Shown here piece by piece: positions 9,774 to 17,816 of a DNA stretch of 58,870 nucleotides. This DNA is from Oscillospiraceae bacterium. Its GTDB lineage: Bacteria; Bacillota; Clostridia; Oscillospirales; Acutalibacteraceae. The stretch is from positions 1 to 58,870 of the forward strand of contig SVPZ01000015.1 in NCBI GenBank assembly GCA_015065605.1. The letters run 5' to 3'. Below the pieces are notes generated by a model. It was not told the DNA's origin and did no database searches. It saw nothing but the letters and a program-made list of their open reading frames with translations. A program made the translations under genes and the position numbers. Each line of letters begins with the position of its first letter. Within the stretch, counting starts at the first letter, position 1.

Positions 9774-11051
9774 ATGAAAAAAGGTAAATTTTATTTAGTA
9801 TTAGTTATTTTAAGTCTTATGGGACAAATAGCGTGGGTAGTGGAAAATATGTACTTTAACGTATTTATCTATAAGATGTTTTCCGCTTCTGCCGATGCTA
9901 TTTCTCTTATGGTTACCGCTTCTGCAGTTGCCGCAACTGTTACCACTATAATTATGGGCGCTCTCTCTGATAAGGTCGGCAAACGAAAAATCTTTATAGT
10001 GAGCGGTTATATTTTATGGGGAATTTCCATTATCGCCTTTGCTTTTTTAAGGCTCGATATCTTAGGAAAACTTTTCCCGTCGGTTGTCAGCGCCGCTACT
10101 CTCGGTATATCGCTTACCATTATTCTCGACTGCGTTATGACCTTTTTCGGTTCAAGCGCAAACGACGCCTGCTTTAATGCCTGGCTTACCGAAGCCGTAC
10201 CCGAAAAGGAAAGGGGAAAGGCGGAGGGAATTAACGCTATGATGCCACTTCTCGCAATTATTGCCGTCTTTGGCGGTTTTATGGGCTTTGACCTTGATAA
10301 AAAGGAAAGTTGGACCTCTATTTTTCTGATAATCGGCGCTACAGTGCTAATCGTCGGTGTGATTGGTATTTTTATAATCGACGAAAGCAGCGCTAAAAGA
10401 AATGAAAATAAGAATTTTTGGGGCAATATTTTTTACGGTTTCAGATTAAAGGCAATTAAAGAAAGTCCGAGCCTTTATACCACCCTTATTGCCTTCGCCG
10501 TTTTCGGTATTTCCATTCAGGTATTTATGCCCTATCTTATCATTTATTATAACGTATCCTTAGGTATGGAAAATTACGTTTTGATAATGGCTCCCGCTAT
10601 TATTGTTGCTTCCTTGGTAACGGCTTTTTACGGCAGACTTTACGATAAATCGGGCTTTATAAAAAGCCTTGTACCCACTCTTTTAATGCTTATTGTCGGC
10701 TACGGATTTTTATATTTTACCAAAAGCACCATACCCGTATTTATAGGCAGTCTTTTTATGATGAGCGGATACCTTTGCGGTTCTGCCGTTTTCGGCGCTA
10801 TGATAAGGGATAATATCCCCGAAAATAAAGCGGGAATGTTTCAGGGACTCAGAATTATCGGTCAGGTACTTATCCCCGGCGTAATAGGTCCAATTATAGG
10901 CGCCGCCGTGCTTAAAAATGCCGAGATGATTAAGGGTGACGACGGAACTATGTCCTTTGTTCCTAATGAAAATATATTCCTTGCCGCCGCCATTTGCCTT
11001 ATTCCTATAGTTTTTGTATTATTTTTAAGAAAGAAGAACAAAAATGTCTGA
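9774..11051 (+). CDS. MFS transporter, probably for a sugar or glycoside
   Basis: 425 residues with about 12 membrane helices. The MFS loop 2-3 signature is visible as GALSDKVGKRKIF (about residues 62-74). The next gene, a cytoplasmic GH2 glycosidase, overlaps its last 8 nt, so the two are translationally coupled. The likely role is uptake of an intact oligosaccharide or glycoside that the GH2 enzyme then cleaves inside the cell. The start is preceded by AAGTGGTGATTTT, a modest RBS. Substrate is unknown. Confidence 0.75.
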   Translation: MKKGKFYLVLVILSLMGQIAWVVENMYFNVFIYKMFSASADAISLMVTASAVAATVTTIIMGALSDKVGKRKIFIVSGYILWGISIIAFAFLRLDILGKLFPSVVSAATLGISLTIILDCVMTFFGSSANDACFNAWLTEAVPEKERGKAEGINAMMPLLAIIAVFGGFMGFDLDKKESWTSIFLIIGATVLIVGVIGIFIIDESSAKRNENKNFWGNIFYGFRLKAIKESPSLYTTLIAFAVFGISIQVFMPYLIIYYNVSLGMENYVLIMAPAIIVASLVTAFYGRLYDKSGFIKSLVPTLLMLIVGYGFLYFTKSTIPVFIGSLFMMSGYLCGSAVFGAMIRDNIPENKAGMFQGLRIIGQVLIPGVIGPIIGAAVLKNAEMIKGDDGTMSFVPNENIFLAAAICLIPIVFVLFLRKKNKNV

Positions 11052-12648
11052 TTTTTACCCAAGACCTTCCTTTAAAAGAGATTCCTATTTTCCTTTAACC
11101 AAGGGTGAAATTGTGTTCAATGACGGTAGCCGTCAAAATATAAATCTGCCCTTCGCTCCCGAAAGTCAGCTTTCAGGGGTTAAATATGAATTTGGAAAAG
11201 TGCGAGAGTATAAATACGAAATTCCTTTTACTTTGCCCGAAGATTTTATAAAAGACAGGGTGCTTCTTCATATCGGCGCAGTAAGACAAATTGCTACGGT
11301 TTTTATAAACGGCAGTAAAGTGGCAGAACATAAAGATGCTTATTCATCCATAGACGTTGATATAACCGAGCATTTAAAAAAAGATAATCTTATTACGGTA
11401 GAGGTTTATTGCGATACACTTGATTTTAGTTTCCCCTACGGTAAACAGCGTGGAAAACGTGGCGGTATGTGGTACACCGATATTTCGGGCATTTGGCAGA
11501 GCGTATGGCTTGAAAGTGTGTATGACGGCTATATAAAGGACGTTAAAATCAGTACGACCTTAAATAGTGTTTATATGAATTTCGACGGAATAAGCGACGG
11601 TGAAATTCTGCTTGACTCCAAAACCTATTTGATAGAGGGCGGAGAATGTGATATAAAAATAGAAAATCCTGTTTTGTGGACACCGGAAAATCCGCATCTT
11701 TATTATTTTACGGTTACAAGCGGAAAGGATAAAATAGAGTCCTATTTTGCCCTCAGAACCATCGAAGTTAAGGATAATAAACTGCTTTTAAATGAAAAAC
11801 CTTATTTCTTCCACGGTGTACTTGACCAAGGCTATTTTGAAAAAGGAATACTTACTCCCGAAAGCCCGACGGATTATAAAGAAGATATTTTAAAAATGAA
11901 ATCCTTAGGCTTTAATATGATAAGAAAGCATATTAAAATTGAACCTCAGATATTCTATTATTACTGCGATAAATACGGTATGGCGGTATTTCAGGATATG
12001 GTCAATAACGGCAAATATTCGTTCTTTTTCGATACCGCTTTGCCAACAGTGGGATTTTTAAGAAAGAATGATAGACGAATACACAAAAATTTAACCGACA
12101 GAGAAAATTTTATTTCTTGTATGAAATCGGCGGTAGAAAAACTTTCTAACCATCCCTCTATCGTTCAGTGGACGATTTTCAACGAGGGTTGGGGACAGTT
12201 TTGCGCAGACGATATGCACGATTTAATGATACTTTGCGACCCGTCAAGACCTATTGATTCTGCGTCCGGTTGGTTTAAGGCAAATAATACAGACTTTGAT
12301 TCACGTCATATTTACTTTAGAAAATTAAAGGCAAAAAAGAGTGATAAACCTCTGTTCATTTCTGAATTTGGCGGAATTACCTATAAGGTTGACGGTCATA
12401 CCTTCGGTGAAAATACCTACGGATACGGAAAAGCCAAAACGAGAGAGGAATTTAAAAACGCGCTCAGAAACCTTTATGAAAATCAGGTTATTCCTCTTAA
12501 AAAAGAGGGACTTTGCGCTACTGTATATACTCAGCTTTGCGACGTGGAAGATGAAATCAACGGACTTTTAACCTACGACAGACAGGTTATGAAGATTTTA
12601 CCCGAAGAATTTAATGATATATCGGAGAGATTAATTTATGAAGAGTAA
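11044..12648 (+). CDS. Glycoside hydrolase family 2 protein
   Basis: 534 residues, no signal peptide, hence cytoplasmic. Domain order: jelly-roll sugar-binding domain (about 15-160, with GGMWYTDISGIWQSVWLE at its end), short Ig-like domain (about 165-240), TIM barrel (about 245-534). The acid/base Glu lies in FNEGWGQF (Glu near 381) and the nucleophile Glu in ISEFGG (Glu near 441). Both catalytic residues are intact. It is much shorter than LacZ and close to small GH2 beta-glycosidases (galactosidase, glucuronidase or mannosidase). The start overlaps the MFS gene by 8 nt, which supports a shared substrate. Exact specificity cannot be read from sequence. Confidence 0.85.
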   Translation: MSDFYPRPSFKRDSYFPLTKGEIVFNDGSRQNINLPFAPESQLSGVKYEFGKVREYKYEIPFTLPEDFIKDRVLLHIGAVRQIATVFINGSKVAEHKDAYSSIDVDITEHLKKDNLITVEVYCDTLDFSFPYGKQRGKRGGMWYTDISGIWQSVWLESVYDGYIKDVKISTTLNSVYMNFDGISDGEILLDSKTYLIEGGECDIKIENPVLWTPENPHLYYFTVTSGKDKIESYFALRTIEVKDNKLLLNEKPYFFHGVLDQGYFEKGILTPESPTDYKEDILKMKSLGFNMIRKHIKIEPQIFYYYCDKYGMAVFQDMVNNGKYSFFFDTALPTVGFLRKNDRRIHKNLTDRENFISCMKSAVEKLSNHPSIVQWTIFNEGWGQFCADDMHDLMILCDPSRPIDSASGWFKANNTDFDSRHIYFRKLKAKKSDKPLFISEFGGITYKVDGHTFGENTYGYGKAKTREEFKNALRNLYENQVIPLKKEGLCATVYTQLCDVEDEINGLLTYDRQVMKILPEEFNDISERLIYEE

Positions 12649-13102
12649 AACCTGTTGCTTTACAGGACACCGAGAAATCCTTGACAGCGAATACGCCCTC
12701 CTTCACAGAAGAACGAGGGAAGCGATAATGACTCTTATTGATAAAGGGGTTGAACGTTTTATTGTAGGCGGAGCGTTGGGCTTTGATACGCTTGCCGCTA
12801 CTCTGCTATTAGAAATAAGAGAAAATTATCCTAATATAAAGATAATAGTTGCCGTGCCGTACAGAGCGCAGGCAAAGGGTTTTAGCGAAAGCGATTTGGC
12901 AATTTATAATGAAATTTTAAGCCTTGCAGACGAAACGGTGATACTTAGCGAAAACTATTTCAGAGGATGCCTTCACGCAAGAAATCGCTATATGGTGGAT
13001 GAAAGCAACTTTATAATTTCCTATCTTCGAAAGGAAAGCGGAGGCTCTGCCTTCACTACAGGTTACGCAAGAAAAAAAGGAATAGAAGTGATTAAAATAT
13101 AA
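12638..13102 (+). CDS. SLOG-family protein (DUF1273/YpsA-like)
   Basis: 154 residues. The N-terminal CCFTGHR motif (residues 6-12) and the glycine-rich VGGALGFDTLAA (about 43-54) match the SLOG Rossmann-like fold of the DUF1273/YpsA group, thought to bind a nucleotide-derived ligand. The gene overlaps the GH2 gene by 11 nt and ends at a terminator, so it is the last member of the MFS-GH2 operon. Why a SLOG protein follows a glycosidase is unclear. YpsA of Bacillus subtilis is linked to cell division; that role is not implied here. Confidence 0.7.
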   Translation: MKSKTCCFTGHREILDSEYALLHRRTREAIMTLIDKGVERFIVGGALGFDTLAATLLLEIRENYPNIKIIVAVPYRAQAKGFSESDLAIYNEILSLADETVILSENYFRGCLHARNRYMVDESNFIISYLRKESGGSAFTTGYARKKGIEVIKI

Positions 13103-13123
13103 AAGACGGCATCGCCGTCTTTT
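13101..13123 (+). terminator. Intrinsic terminator overlapping the SLOG gene stop
   Basis: AAAAGACGGC-ATC-GCCGTCTTTT (13101-13123). The left arm includes the last bases of the TAA stop codon. Confidence 0.85.
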
Positions 13124-13128
13124 ATATT

Positions 13129-13166
13129 TTAGGGTCTAGGGTCTAGGATTTAGGGTCTAGGGAAAT
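13129..13166. repeat. Heptamer array, left arm (TAGGGTC type)
   Basis: About five copies of a degenerate heptamer TAGGGTC / TAGGATT follow the terminator directly. The reverse complement of the same heptamer forms another array about 215 bp downstream, so the two arrays are inverted arms around a hairpin-rich core. Confidence 0.75.
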
Positions 13167-13378
13167 CCTCCTGTTTTGCTTTTCGCAAATCTTAATTGAC
13201 ATTATGTTGGGGATGGCGGTTTCCGACATCCCAAAGCCCTCTTTGTAAAGGAGGGGGGACCAACGATAAGTTGGTGGGAGGATTGTTTGTGATAAAAATA
13301 ATCCCTCAGTCAAAACCTATGGTTTTGCCAGCTCCCTTTTCAAAGGAGCCTTTGGTTTTCTTAAATCTTAATTGATAA
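13167..13378. repeat. Hairpin-rich intergenic repeat core
   Basis: A non-coding stretch built of small inverted repeats: CCCTCTTTGTAAAGGAGG, ACCAAC-gataa-GTTGGT, AAAACC-tat-GGTTTT and GCTCC...GGAGC. It includes ATCCCTCAGTC, a signature of a family of dispersed intergenic repeats that I recall from gut Clostridia. A diverged partial copy lies at 49236-49297. There is no open frame of note and no transposase. Confidence 0.6.
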
Positions 13379-13446
13379 TTCCCTAAATCCTAGAGCCTAA
13401 ATCCTAGATCCTAGACCCTAGCCCCTCGCCCCTAAATCCTAACCCC
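13379..13446. repeat. Heptamer array, right arm (GACCCTA type)
   Basis: About nine degenerate copies of CCTAAAT/CCTAGAC/CCCTAGC, the reverse complement of the left array. The array runs into the 3' end of the AraC-type gene: the last codons and stop of that gene (13439-13446) are made of the repeat. Confidence 0.75.
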
Positions 13447-14212
13447 TATATCTACTCGGGGTAATTCCCGTGGCTTTTTTAAAGGCGTGGGAAAATGCAT
13501 AAATATCTTCGAAACCTAAAATTTCGGAAATTTCATTTACCGAGTATGCTTTACTTTTAATAAGCGAACACGCCATTTTTATGCGCAGATTGTTTTTATA
13601 GGTTATGGGAGAAACTCCGAAGGTTTCTTTAAAAAGTCGTCTTAATCTTGCCTGACTCATTCCGCAAAGTTCGCTAAGCTCTTTTACGTAAACCTTTTCG
13701 CAATAGCCTTCTCTGAGTCTATAAAGCGCAGGTGCAAGTCGCATTACGCCTTCGTCGTTGATTTCGCTGTCCTCTATAATTGAAAGAAGATTTAAAAAAT
13801 CGCTTGTTCGTTTGATTTTAGCCGAAGAAGAGGGGGTGGCAAAACTTTTCAAAATCCTAGAAAAACATTCCTGAATTTCTTCGCCCGTATCTATAAGAGC
13901 AAGTACGGGATGGGTAGAAAAAAGTAAATTGACGCCTTTTTCTCGGTCGGTCAGACTAAAACTGATTTCAATAGCCGAAATTTCCTTCGAGGCTTTATAT
14001 GAATAACTGCAGTTTTCGGGCAGATAAACTACGTCGCGCTCACGGGCAAGCAGTTCTGTATTATTAAATTTAAAACGAATACCACCACGCACGATATAAA
14101 TAAGAGCGCTTACGCTTCTTTCTTTAACACTTACCGGACTTTTTGTAGGAAGAGGAAAACAAGACTGTATATTGGTTTCGGTTTTTTCGCTGTCAAAGTT
14201 TATAAGCTTCAT
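13439..14212 (-). CDS. AraC-family transcriptional regulator
   Basis: 257 residues. The N-terminal half (about 30-110) is a cupin-like sensor. The C-terminal 100 residues carry the two AraC helix-turn-helix motifs: LCGMSQARLRRLFKETFG (about 168-185) and EISEILGFEDIYAFSHAFKK (about 220-239), ending ITPSRYRG. It is divergent from nagA with a 136-bp gap, so it most likely controls the amino-sugar genes and perhaps itself. The ligand is presumably an amino-sugar derivative; this is inferred from the neighbours only. The last codons and stop lie in the heptamer array, so the array may have replaced the original C-terminus. RBS GGTGATG precedes the start. Confidence 0.85.
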   Translation of the reverse strand: MKLINFDSEKTETNIQSCFPLPTKSPVSVKERSVSALIYIVRGGIRFKFNNTELLARERDVVYLPENCSYSYKASKEISAIEISFSLTDREKGVNLLFSTHPVLALIDTGEEIQECFSRILKSFATPSSSAKIKRTSDFLNLLSIIEDSEINDEGVMRLAPALYRLREGYCEKVYVKELSELCGMSQARLRRLFKETFGVSPITYKNNLRIKMACSLIKSKAYSVNEISEILGFEDIYAFSHAFKKATGITPSRYRG

Positions 14213-14348
14213 AACATCACCGATATTATTTTATTTTAAATTCCCTATATAGTCAAGTAAAAATGAGCGAATTTTACAAATAAATATTGTTTTTTGCATT
14301 TTATTTAAAATTAAAACTAGTTATAATAAAATTAAAGAGGTGAGAGAT

Positions 14349-15482
14349 ATGCTTAAGGTTTTGAAAAATGCCAACCTTTATATTGACGGAAAATTTATTA
14401 AAAAAGATATTCTGATAGATGAAAAAATAGTGGAAATCGGTGATAATCTTAAGGCTGAAACCGAGATAGATTTGAGTGGAAAATACGTCACACCGGGATT
14501 TATTGATATACATATTCACGGCAGAGGCGGTGTTGATGCGGTAGAGGATTGCGGTTTGCTTTCCAAAAACCTTGCAAAACTCGGTGTTACCTCTTTTTTG
14601 CCCACAACTCTTACGTTAAGTGAAGAGGATACCCTCAAAGCGTTAAATAAACTTGCCGATTATATCGAAAATCAGGATAAAAGCGGAGCCGAGGCGCTGG
14701 GAATATACAGCGAAGGCATATTCTTTTCTAAACTTAAATGCGGTGCGCAAAACCCCGATTACATAAAGGAAGAAATTGATTTTTCTTTAGTTGAAAAAAT
14801 GCTTGAAGCCTCAAGGGGCTATATAAAGATTATGGCTTTTGCTCCTGAAAATAAGGGAAGCGAGGAGCTTTCCGATTACCTCTCAAAAAGAGGTATCAGA
14901 GCGTCTATGGGACACACCAACGCCTTGGAAAAGGATATAAAGCCTTGTATTGAAAAGGGGCTTAGCGGTGTCACCCACCTTTATAACGGTATGTATTGGA
15001 TGAACCATCTTGAACTTGGCGCAGGCGGAGTAGGTGTATTTGACGACAGACTTTACGCTGAAATTATTACCGACGGCTATCACGTTAATAAAGAATTTTT
15101 GAATATTCTCTTTAAGTTTAAGCCTATAGATAAAATTCTTTTTATCAGCGATAACGTTCATCTTTCAGGTCTTCCAAAGGGAAAGGGAAGTATGGGCGGA
15201 GTGCCTGTCATAATCGAAGAGGACCGACTTATCGTTGACCAAAGTGAAGGATTTAGCCTTGCGGGAAGTTGCTTAAAACTTTGCGACAGTATTAAAAACG
15301 CTAGTAAAATGACGGGAATAAGTATAGAAGAACTTTTGGCTTGTGTAACCAAAAATCCTGCAGAGTACGTAGGCGTTTATAACAGAAAAGGAAGTATTGA
15401 AGTGGGAAAAGATTCCGACCTCAATATTTTTGATAAAGAGTTTAATCTCTTAAAAACATATATAAAAGGAGAAGAAGTATGA
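14349..15482 (+). CDS. nagA: N-acetylglucosamine-6-phosphate deacetylase
   Basis: 377 residues. It removes acetate from GlcNAc-6-P to give GlcN-6-P. Motifs of the amidohydrolase superfamily: DIHIHGRGG (about 52-60, metal ligands), GHTNA (about 190), THLYNGM (about 211) and the later Asp in ISDNVH. The ATG at 14349 is preferred over the GTG at 14340 because AGAGGTGAG (14336-14344) is a good RBS for it. It overlaps the NagB-like gene by 4 nt (ATGA). A TATAAT at 14322-14327 may be the -10 box; no convincing -35 is seen, as expected for an activator-dependent promoter. Confidence 0.9.
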   Translation: MLKVLKNANLYIDGKFIKKDILIDEKIVEIGDNLKAETEIDLSGKYVTPGFIDIHIHGRGGVDAVEDCGLLSKNLAKLGVTSFLPTTLTLSEEDTLKALNKLADYIENQDKSGAEALGIYSEGIFFSKLKCGAQNPDYIKEEIDFSLVEKMLEASRGYIKIMAFAPENKGSEELSDYLSKRGIRASMGHTNALEKDIKPCIEKGLSGVTHLYNGMYWMNHLELGAGGVGVFDDRLYAEIITDGYHVNKEFLNILFKFKPIDKILFISDNVHLSGLPKGKGSMGGVPVIIEEDRLIVDQSEGFSLAGSCLKLCDSIKNASKMTGISIEELLACVTKNPAEYVGVYNRKGSIEVGKDSDLNIFDKEFNLLKTYIKGEEV

Positions 15483-16333
15483 TACCTGAGTACAATCTTA
15501 TTCCCCCAAGTGAACTTGGTAAGGGAAGCAACATCAAACTTGACGTATGCGAATGCGAACAGGACCTTTATTGGAAGATGGCTATTGAAGTTTTCGAAAC
15601 CATAAAGGAAAACAACGAAAAAGGCGAGGACACCGTAATGATAGTTCCTTACGGCCCCTTGGGACCCTACAGCCGTCTTGTATGGCTTGTAAACAAGTAC
15701 CGCTTAAGTCTTAAACGTTGCCATTTCATTAATATGGACGAATATCTTACCGACGACCTTAAATATCTTGATAAGTCCGATCCTCTTTCCTTTAGAGGCG
15801 GTATGGACAGAATTTTCTATAATCTTATTGACGATGAACTTAATATCCCCGAGGAACAGAGAATTTTCCCCGACCCTGAAAAGCCGGAATTTATCGAAGA
15901 ATACATCAGAAAACAGGGAAAACTTGATATGGCTTGGGGTGGCGTTGGTATAACCGCTCACTTTGCTTTTAACGAGCCACCCGAACCGGGCGAAACTATG
16001 TCGAATGAAGAATTCGCAAATCTTCCTACCCGTGTTCTTAAAATCGCAAGAGAAACCCTTACTATAAATGCATTTATGAACTGCGCCGCAGACCTTGACG
16101 GTATTCCTCAGAACTGTATCACAGTTGGTATGAGAGAAGCATTTATGGCTAAAAAGGTAAGAATGTGTATGCCAAGAGATTGGAATGCAGCAGCCCTCAG
16201 AAAGATTCTTCACGGCCCTGTTACCTGTAAGATTCCTTGCTCACTCTTCCAAAATCATCCCGATGCAAAAATCTATGCTGCAAGCGTAGCACTTGCATCC
16301 CCCGTTCCCGAAATCAGAGTTTATAATAAATAA
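15479..16333 (+). CDS. NagB-like glucosamine-6-phosphate deaminase/isomerase
   Basis: 284 residues, coupled to nagA by a 4-nt overlap, so it should act on the NagA product: GlcN-6-P to fructose-6-P plus ammonia. The NagB motif NMDEY is present (about 82-86) with the base Asp. The second motif reads GVGITAHFAFNEP (about 159-171) where E. coli NagB has GVGNDGHIAFNEP. The His and Glu of the catalytic triad are kept, but the Asp (D141 in E. coli) is Thr here. The protein is also longer than NagB (266 residues). It may be a divergent deaminase subfamily or an isomerase for a related sugar phosphate. Confidence 0.75.
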   Translation: MIPEYNLIPPSELGKGSNIKLDVCECEQDLYWKMAIEVFETIKENNEKGEDTVMIVPYGPLGPYSRLVWLVNKYRLSLKRCHFINMDEYLTDDLKYLDKSDPLSFRGGMDRIFYNLIDDELNIPEEQRIFPDPEKPEFIEEYIRKQGKLDMAWGGVGITAHFAFNEPPEPGETMSNEEFANLPTRVLKIARETLTINAFMNCAADLDGIPQNCITVGMREAFMAKKVRMCMPRDWNAAALRKILHGPVTCKIPCSLFQNHPDAKIYAASVALASPVPEIRVYNK

Positions 16334-16339
16334 ACAATC

Positions 16340-16369
16340 AGCCGAGAGTTTTAAACTCTCGGCTTTTTT
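16340..16369 (+). terminator. Intrinsic terminator after the nag operon
   Basis: AGCCGAGAGT/ACTCTCGGCT hairpin with a small AT loop (16340-16364), then a six-T run. It lies between convergent genes. Confidence 0.85.
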
Positions 16370-16376
16370 ATGCAGT

Positions 16377-16952
16377 TTAATCGAGTTTAACTCCGTAATT
16401 AAATGAGAACAGACTCCATTTTCCGTCTAAGTATTCAAAAACGAGTATATAGCAGTTGTTTATAGGAAATTCTATAAAGTGAGACGTTTTTCCTATAAGA
16501 AGATTCATCATAGCGTTCATAACACCATAGTGGGTGAAAATTGCAACGTTTTTGCAGTTATCGTTTTCTATGTATTTTTGCAAAAATTCTTTCAGCCTTG
16601 AAATAACCATTTCGTGGTTTTCGCCACCGTACGGCGTGTAATCTCTGTCACCGTTTGAATTTAATACGTTGACGGTACCATGCGGTAATCTTTCGATACT
16701 ACCAACGTTATATTCTCGAATCATCGGGGAACGAAGGTCAACCTTTGCGTCTTTTAGGGCAAGTTGCTGGGTGTCAATAGCACGGGAAAGGTCACTTGTA
16801 TATACTCGGTCAAACGTAATGCTTTCAAGTATAGGCGCAATAGCCTTGGCTTGTTCTTTGCCCAGTTCTGTTAATTTAACGTCGCTTTGACCTGAGTGGA
16901 ATTTTCCAACGTTTGCCTCAGACTGTCCGTGACGAATAAAAAATACTTTCAT
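16377..16952 (-). CDS. Histidine phosphatase family protein (phosphoglycerate-mutase fold)
   Basis: 191 residues. The catalytic RHG motif is in FFIRHGQSEAN (residues 4-14). Further family marks are YTSDLSRAIDT (about 52-62) and THYGVMNAM near residue 140, which carries the second catalytic His. It is probably a small-molecule phosphatase; sequence does not tell the substrate. It stands alone, convergent with the nag operon, and an RBS-like GAAGGGAAG precedes the start. Confidence 0.8.
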   Translation of the reverse strand: MKVFFIRHGQSEANVGKFHSGQSDVKLTELGKEQAKAIAPILESITFDRVYTSDLSRAIDTQQLALKDAKVDLRSPMIREYNVGSIERLPHGTVNVLNSNGDRDYTPYGGENHEMVISRLKEFLQKYIENDNCKNVAIFTHYGVMNAMMNLLIGKTSHFIEFPINNCYILVFEYLDGKWSLFSFNYGVKLD

Positions 16953-17106
16953 TGTAATGCTTCCCTTCGGTTTCTTTACTTTATTTTACATAAAAAGAAC
17001 CAAAGCTGCAACTGTTTTAGTAAAAAAAGAAGGAATAAAGGGTTATAATTTTTGCAAAATAAAGAAGGTTTGAGTCACTCAACTTCAACTTTTGGGTGTT
17101 CAATTT

Positions 17107-17262
17107 GATGCAATGAAATCCTTGCTAAAGCAAGGATGAAATCTTCAGCTTTGCCTCAGATGAAATTAAATCCACCCTTCGTCCCAACGAAGTTGGATTT
17201 CATCACGAAGTGATTTCTTCCCACGAAAGTGGGATTTATTCCGTCTGAAAGGACGGATTTAG
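17107..17262. repeat. Chain of small hairpins, array 2 (after tRNA-Leu)
   Basis: Palindromes CCTTGC-taaa-GCAAGG, CAC-gaa-GTG, CCCAC-gaaa-GTGGG, CCGTC-tgaaa-GGACGG and a longer one around 17171-17196. On the + strand the spacers read ATGAAAT in the first half and ATTTCAT in the second, the same forward/reverse design as arrays 1 and 3. It lies just downstream of the tRNA-Leu terminator on the tRNA's own strand. The hairpins differ in sequence from the other arrays while pairing is kept. Confidence 0.75.
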
Positions 17263-17265
17263 TTG

Positions 17266-17298
17266 AAAAGGACTCTAATCGCGATACGATTAGAGTCC
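17266..17298 (-). terminator. Intrinsic terminator of tRNA-Leu
   Basis: On the minus strand, an 11-bp stem (arms 17288-17298 and 17270-17280) with a 7-nt loop, followed by TTTTC. Confidence 0.85.
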
Positions 17299-17303
17299 TT
17301 TTC

Positions 17304-17386
17304 TGGTGCGGGTGACAGGACTTGAACCTGCACGGTGATCCGCTAGCTCCTAAGGCTAGTGCGTCTGCCAATTCCGCCACACCCGC
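17304..17386 (-). tRNA. tRNA-Leu(UAG)
   Basis: 83 nt with encoded CCA (17304-17306). Acceptor GCGGGTG/CACCCGC closes the molecule. The anticodon stem CTAGC/GCTAG holds the loop CTTAGGA, with anticodon TAG. A long variable arm and the TTCAAGT T-loop are typical of class II tRNA-Leu. The upstream region is rearranged: two direct repeats carry copies of its 5' end. Confidence 0.95.
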
Positions 17387-17466
17387 ATATAAGTTTTTTA
17401 TTTAAGTATTATTGATGAATTTTAACTGCTGAAACGTGGCAGACGCACTACGTGCGTTACCCTCAG
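17368..17466. repeat. Direct repeat copy A upstream of tRNA-Leu
   Basis: About 99 bp covering the first 19 nt of tRNA-Leu plus its upstream flank. It matches copy B at 17570-17670 with a few changes and a 2-nt length difference. Each copy also holds TGGCAGACGCACTA on the + strand (17437-17450 here), the exact reverse complement of 17357-17370 inside the tRNA. Confidence 0.8.
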
Positions 17467-17569
17467 AAATATAGTCGTACTGCTCGCTTGGAGCGCGTCG
17501 CATTACTCCTTATTTCTTCACCTCAGCCAGGTGCCTTCATCATCCACCGGATGCGGCACCGAGCTTCGC

Positions 17570-17670
17570 CCAATTCCGCCACACCCGCATATATGATTTT
17601 TTATTTAAGTATTATTGATGAATTTTAACTGCTGAAATTCTGGCAGACGCACTACGTACGTTACCCTCAG
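17570..17670. repeat. Direct repeat copy B with truncated tRNA-Leu 5' end
   Basis: Second copy of the repeat. On the minus strand it begins the tRNA-Leu sequence (19 nt) and then diverges into other sequence with small hairpins (17467-17569), so it is a tRNA fragment and not a gene. It contains the second inverted D-arm segment (17641-17654). Confidence 0.8.
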
Positions 17671-17713
17671 CATAATATATGTAACCGATGCATATATTTT
17701 CGTGTGCCTTACT

Positions 17714-17742
17714 ATTTTATATTATTTTTGTCGTTATGTCAA
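17714..17742 (-). promoter_or_regulatory. Strong minus-strand promoter for tRNA-Leu
   Basis: On the minus strand TTGACA (17742-17737), 17-nt spacer, TAAAAT (17719-17714). It is the only consensus promoter facing tRNA-Leu, yet it sits about 330 bp upstream of the mature 5' end. The duplicated segment lies between them and would be transcribed as a leader. Confidence 0.7.
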
Positions 17743-17752
17743 GAAATACTCG

Positions 17753-17781
17753 TTGATTTTTTGGAAATATTTTGATATAAT
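17753..17781 (+). promoter_or_regulatory. Promoter for the cytidylate-kinase-like gene
   Basis: TTGATT (17753-17758), 17-nt spacer, TATAAT (17776-17781). It is back to back with the tRNA-Leu promoter. Confidence 0.8.
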
Positions 17782-17816
17782 ATTTATGTAAGAAAATATA
17801 CGTAAGGGGTGTTTGT

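Noticed and set aside
13129-13446. True telomeric end or integrated linear-plasmid terminus
   Set aside because: The heptamers are degenerate, inverted and internal to a continuous sequence with normal genes on both sides.
17156-17380. 74-codon minus-strand open frame starting MAELADALALGAS
   Set aside because: This is the well-known false protein obtained by translating a tRNA-Leu gene.
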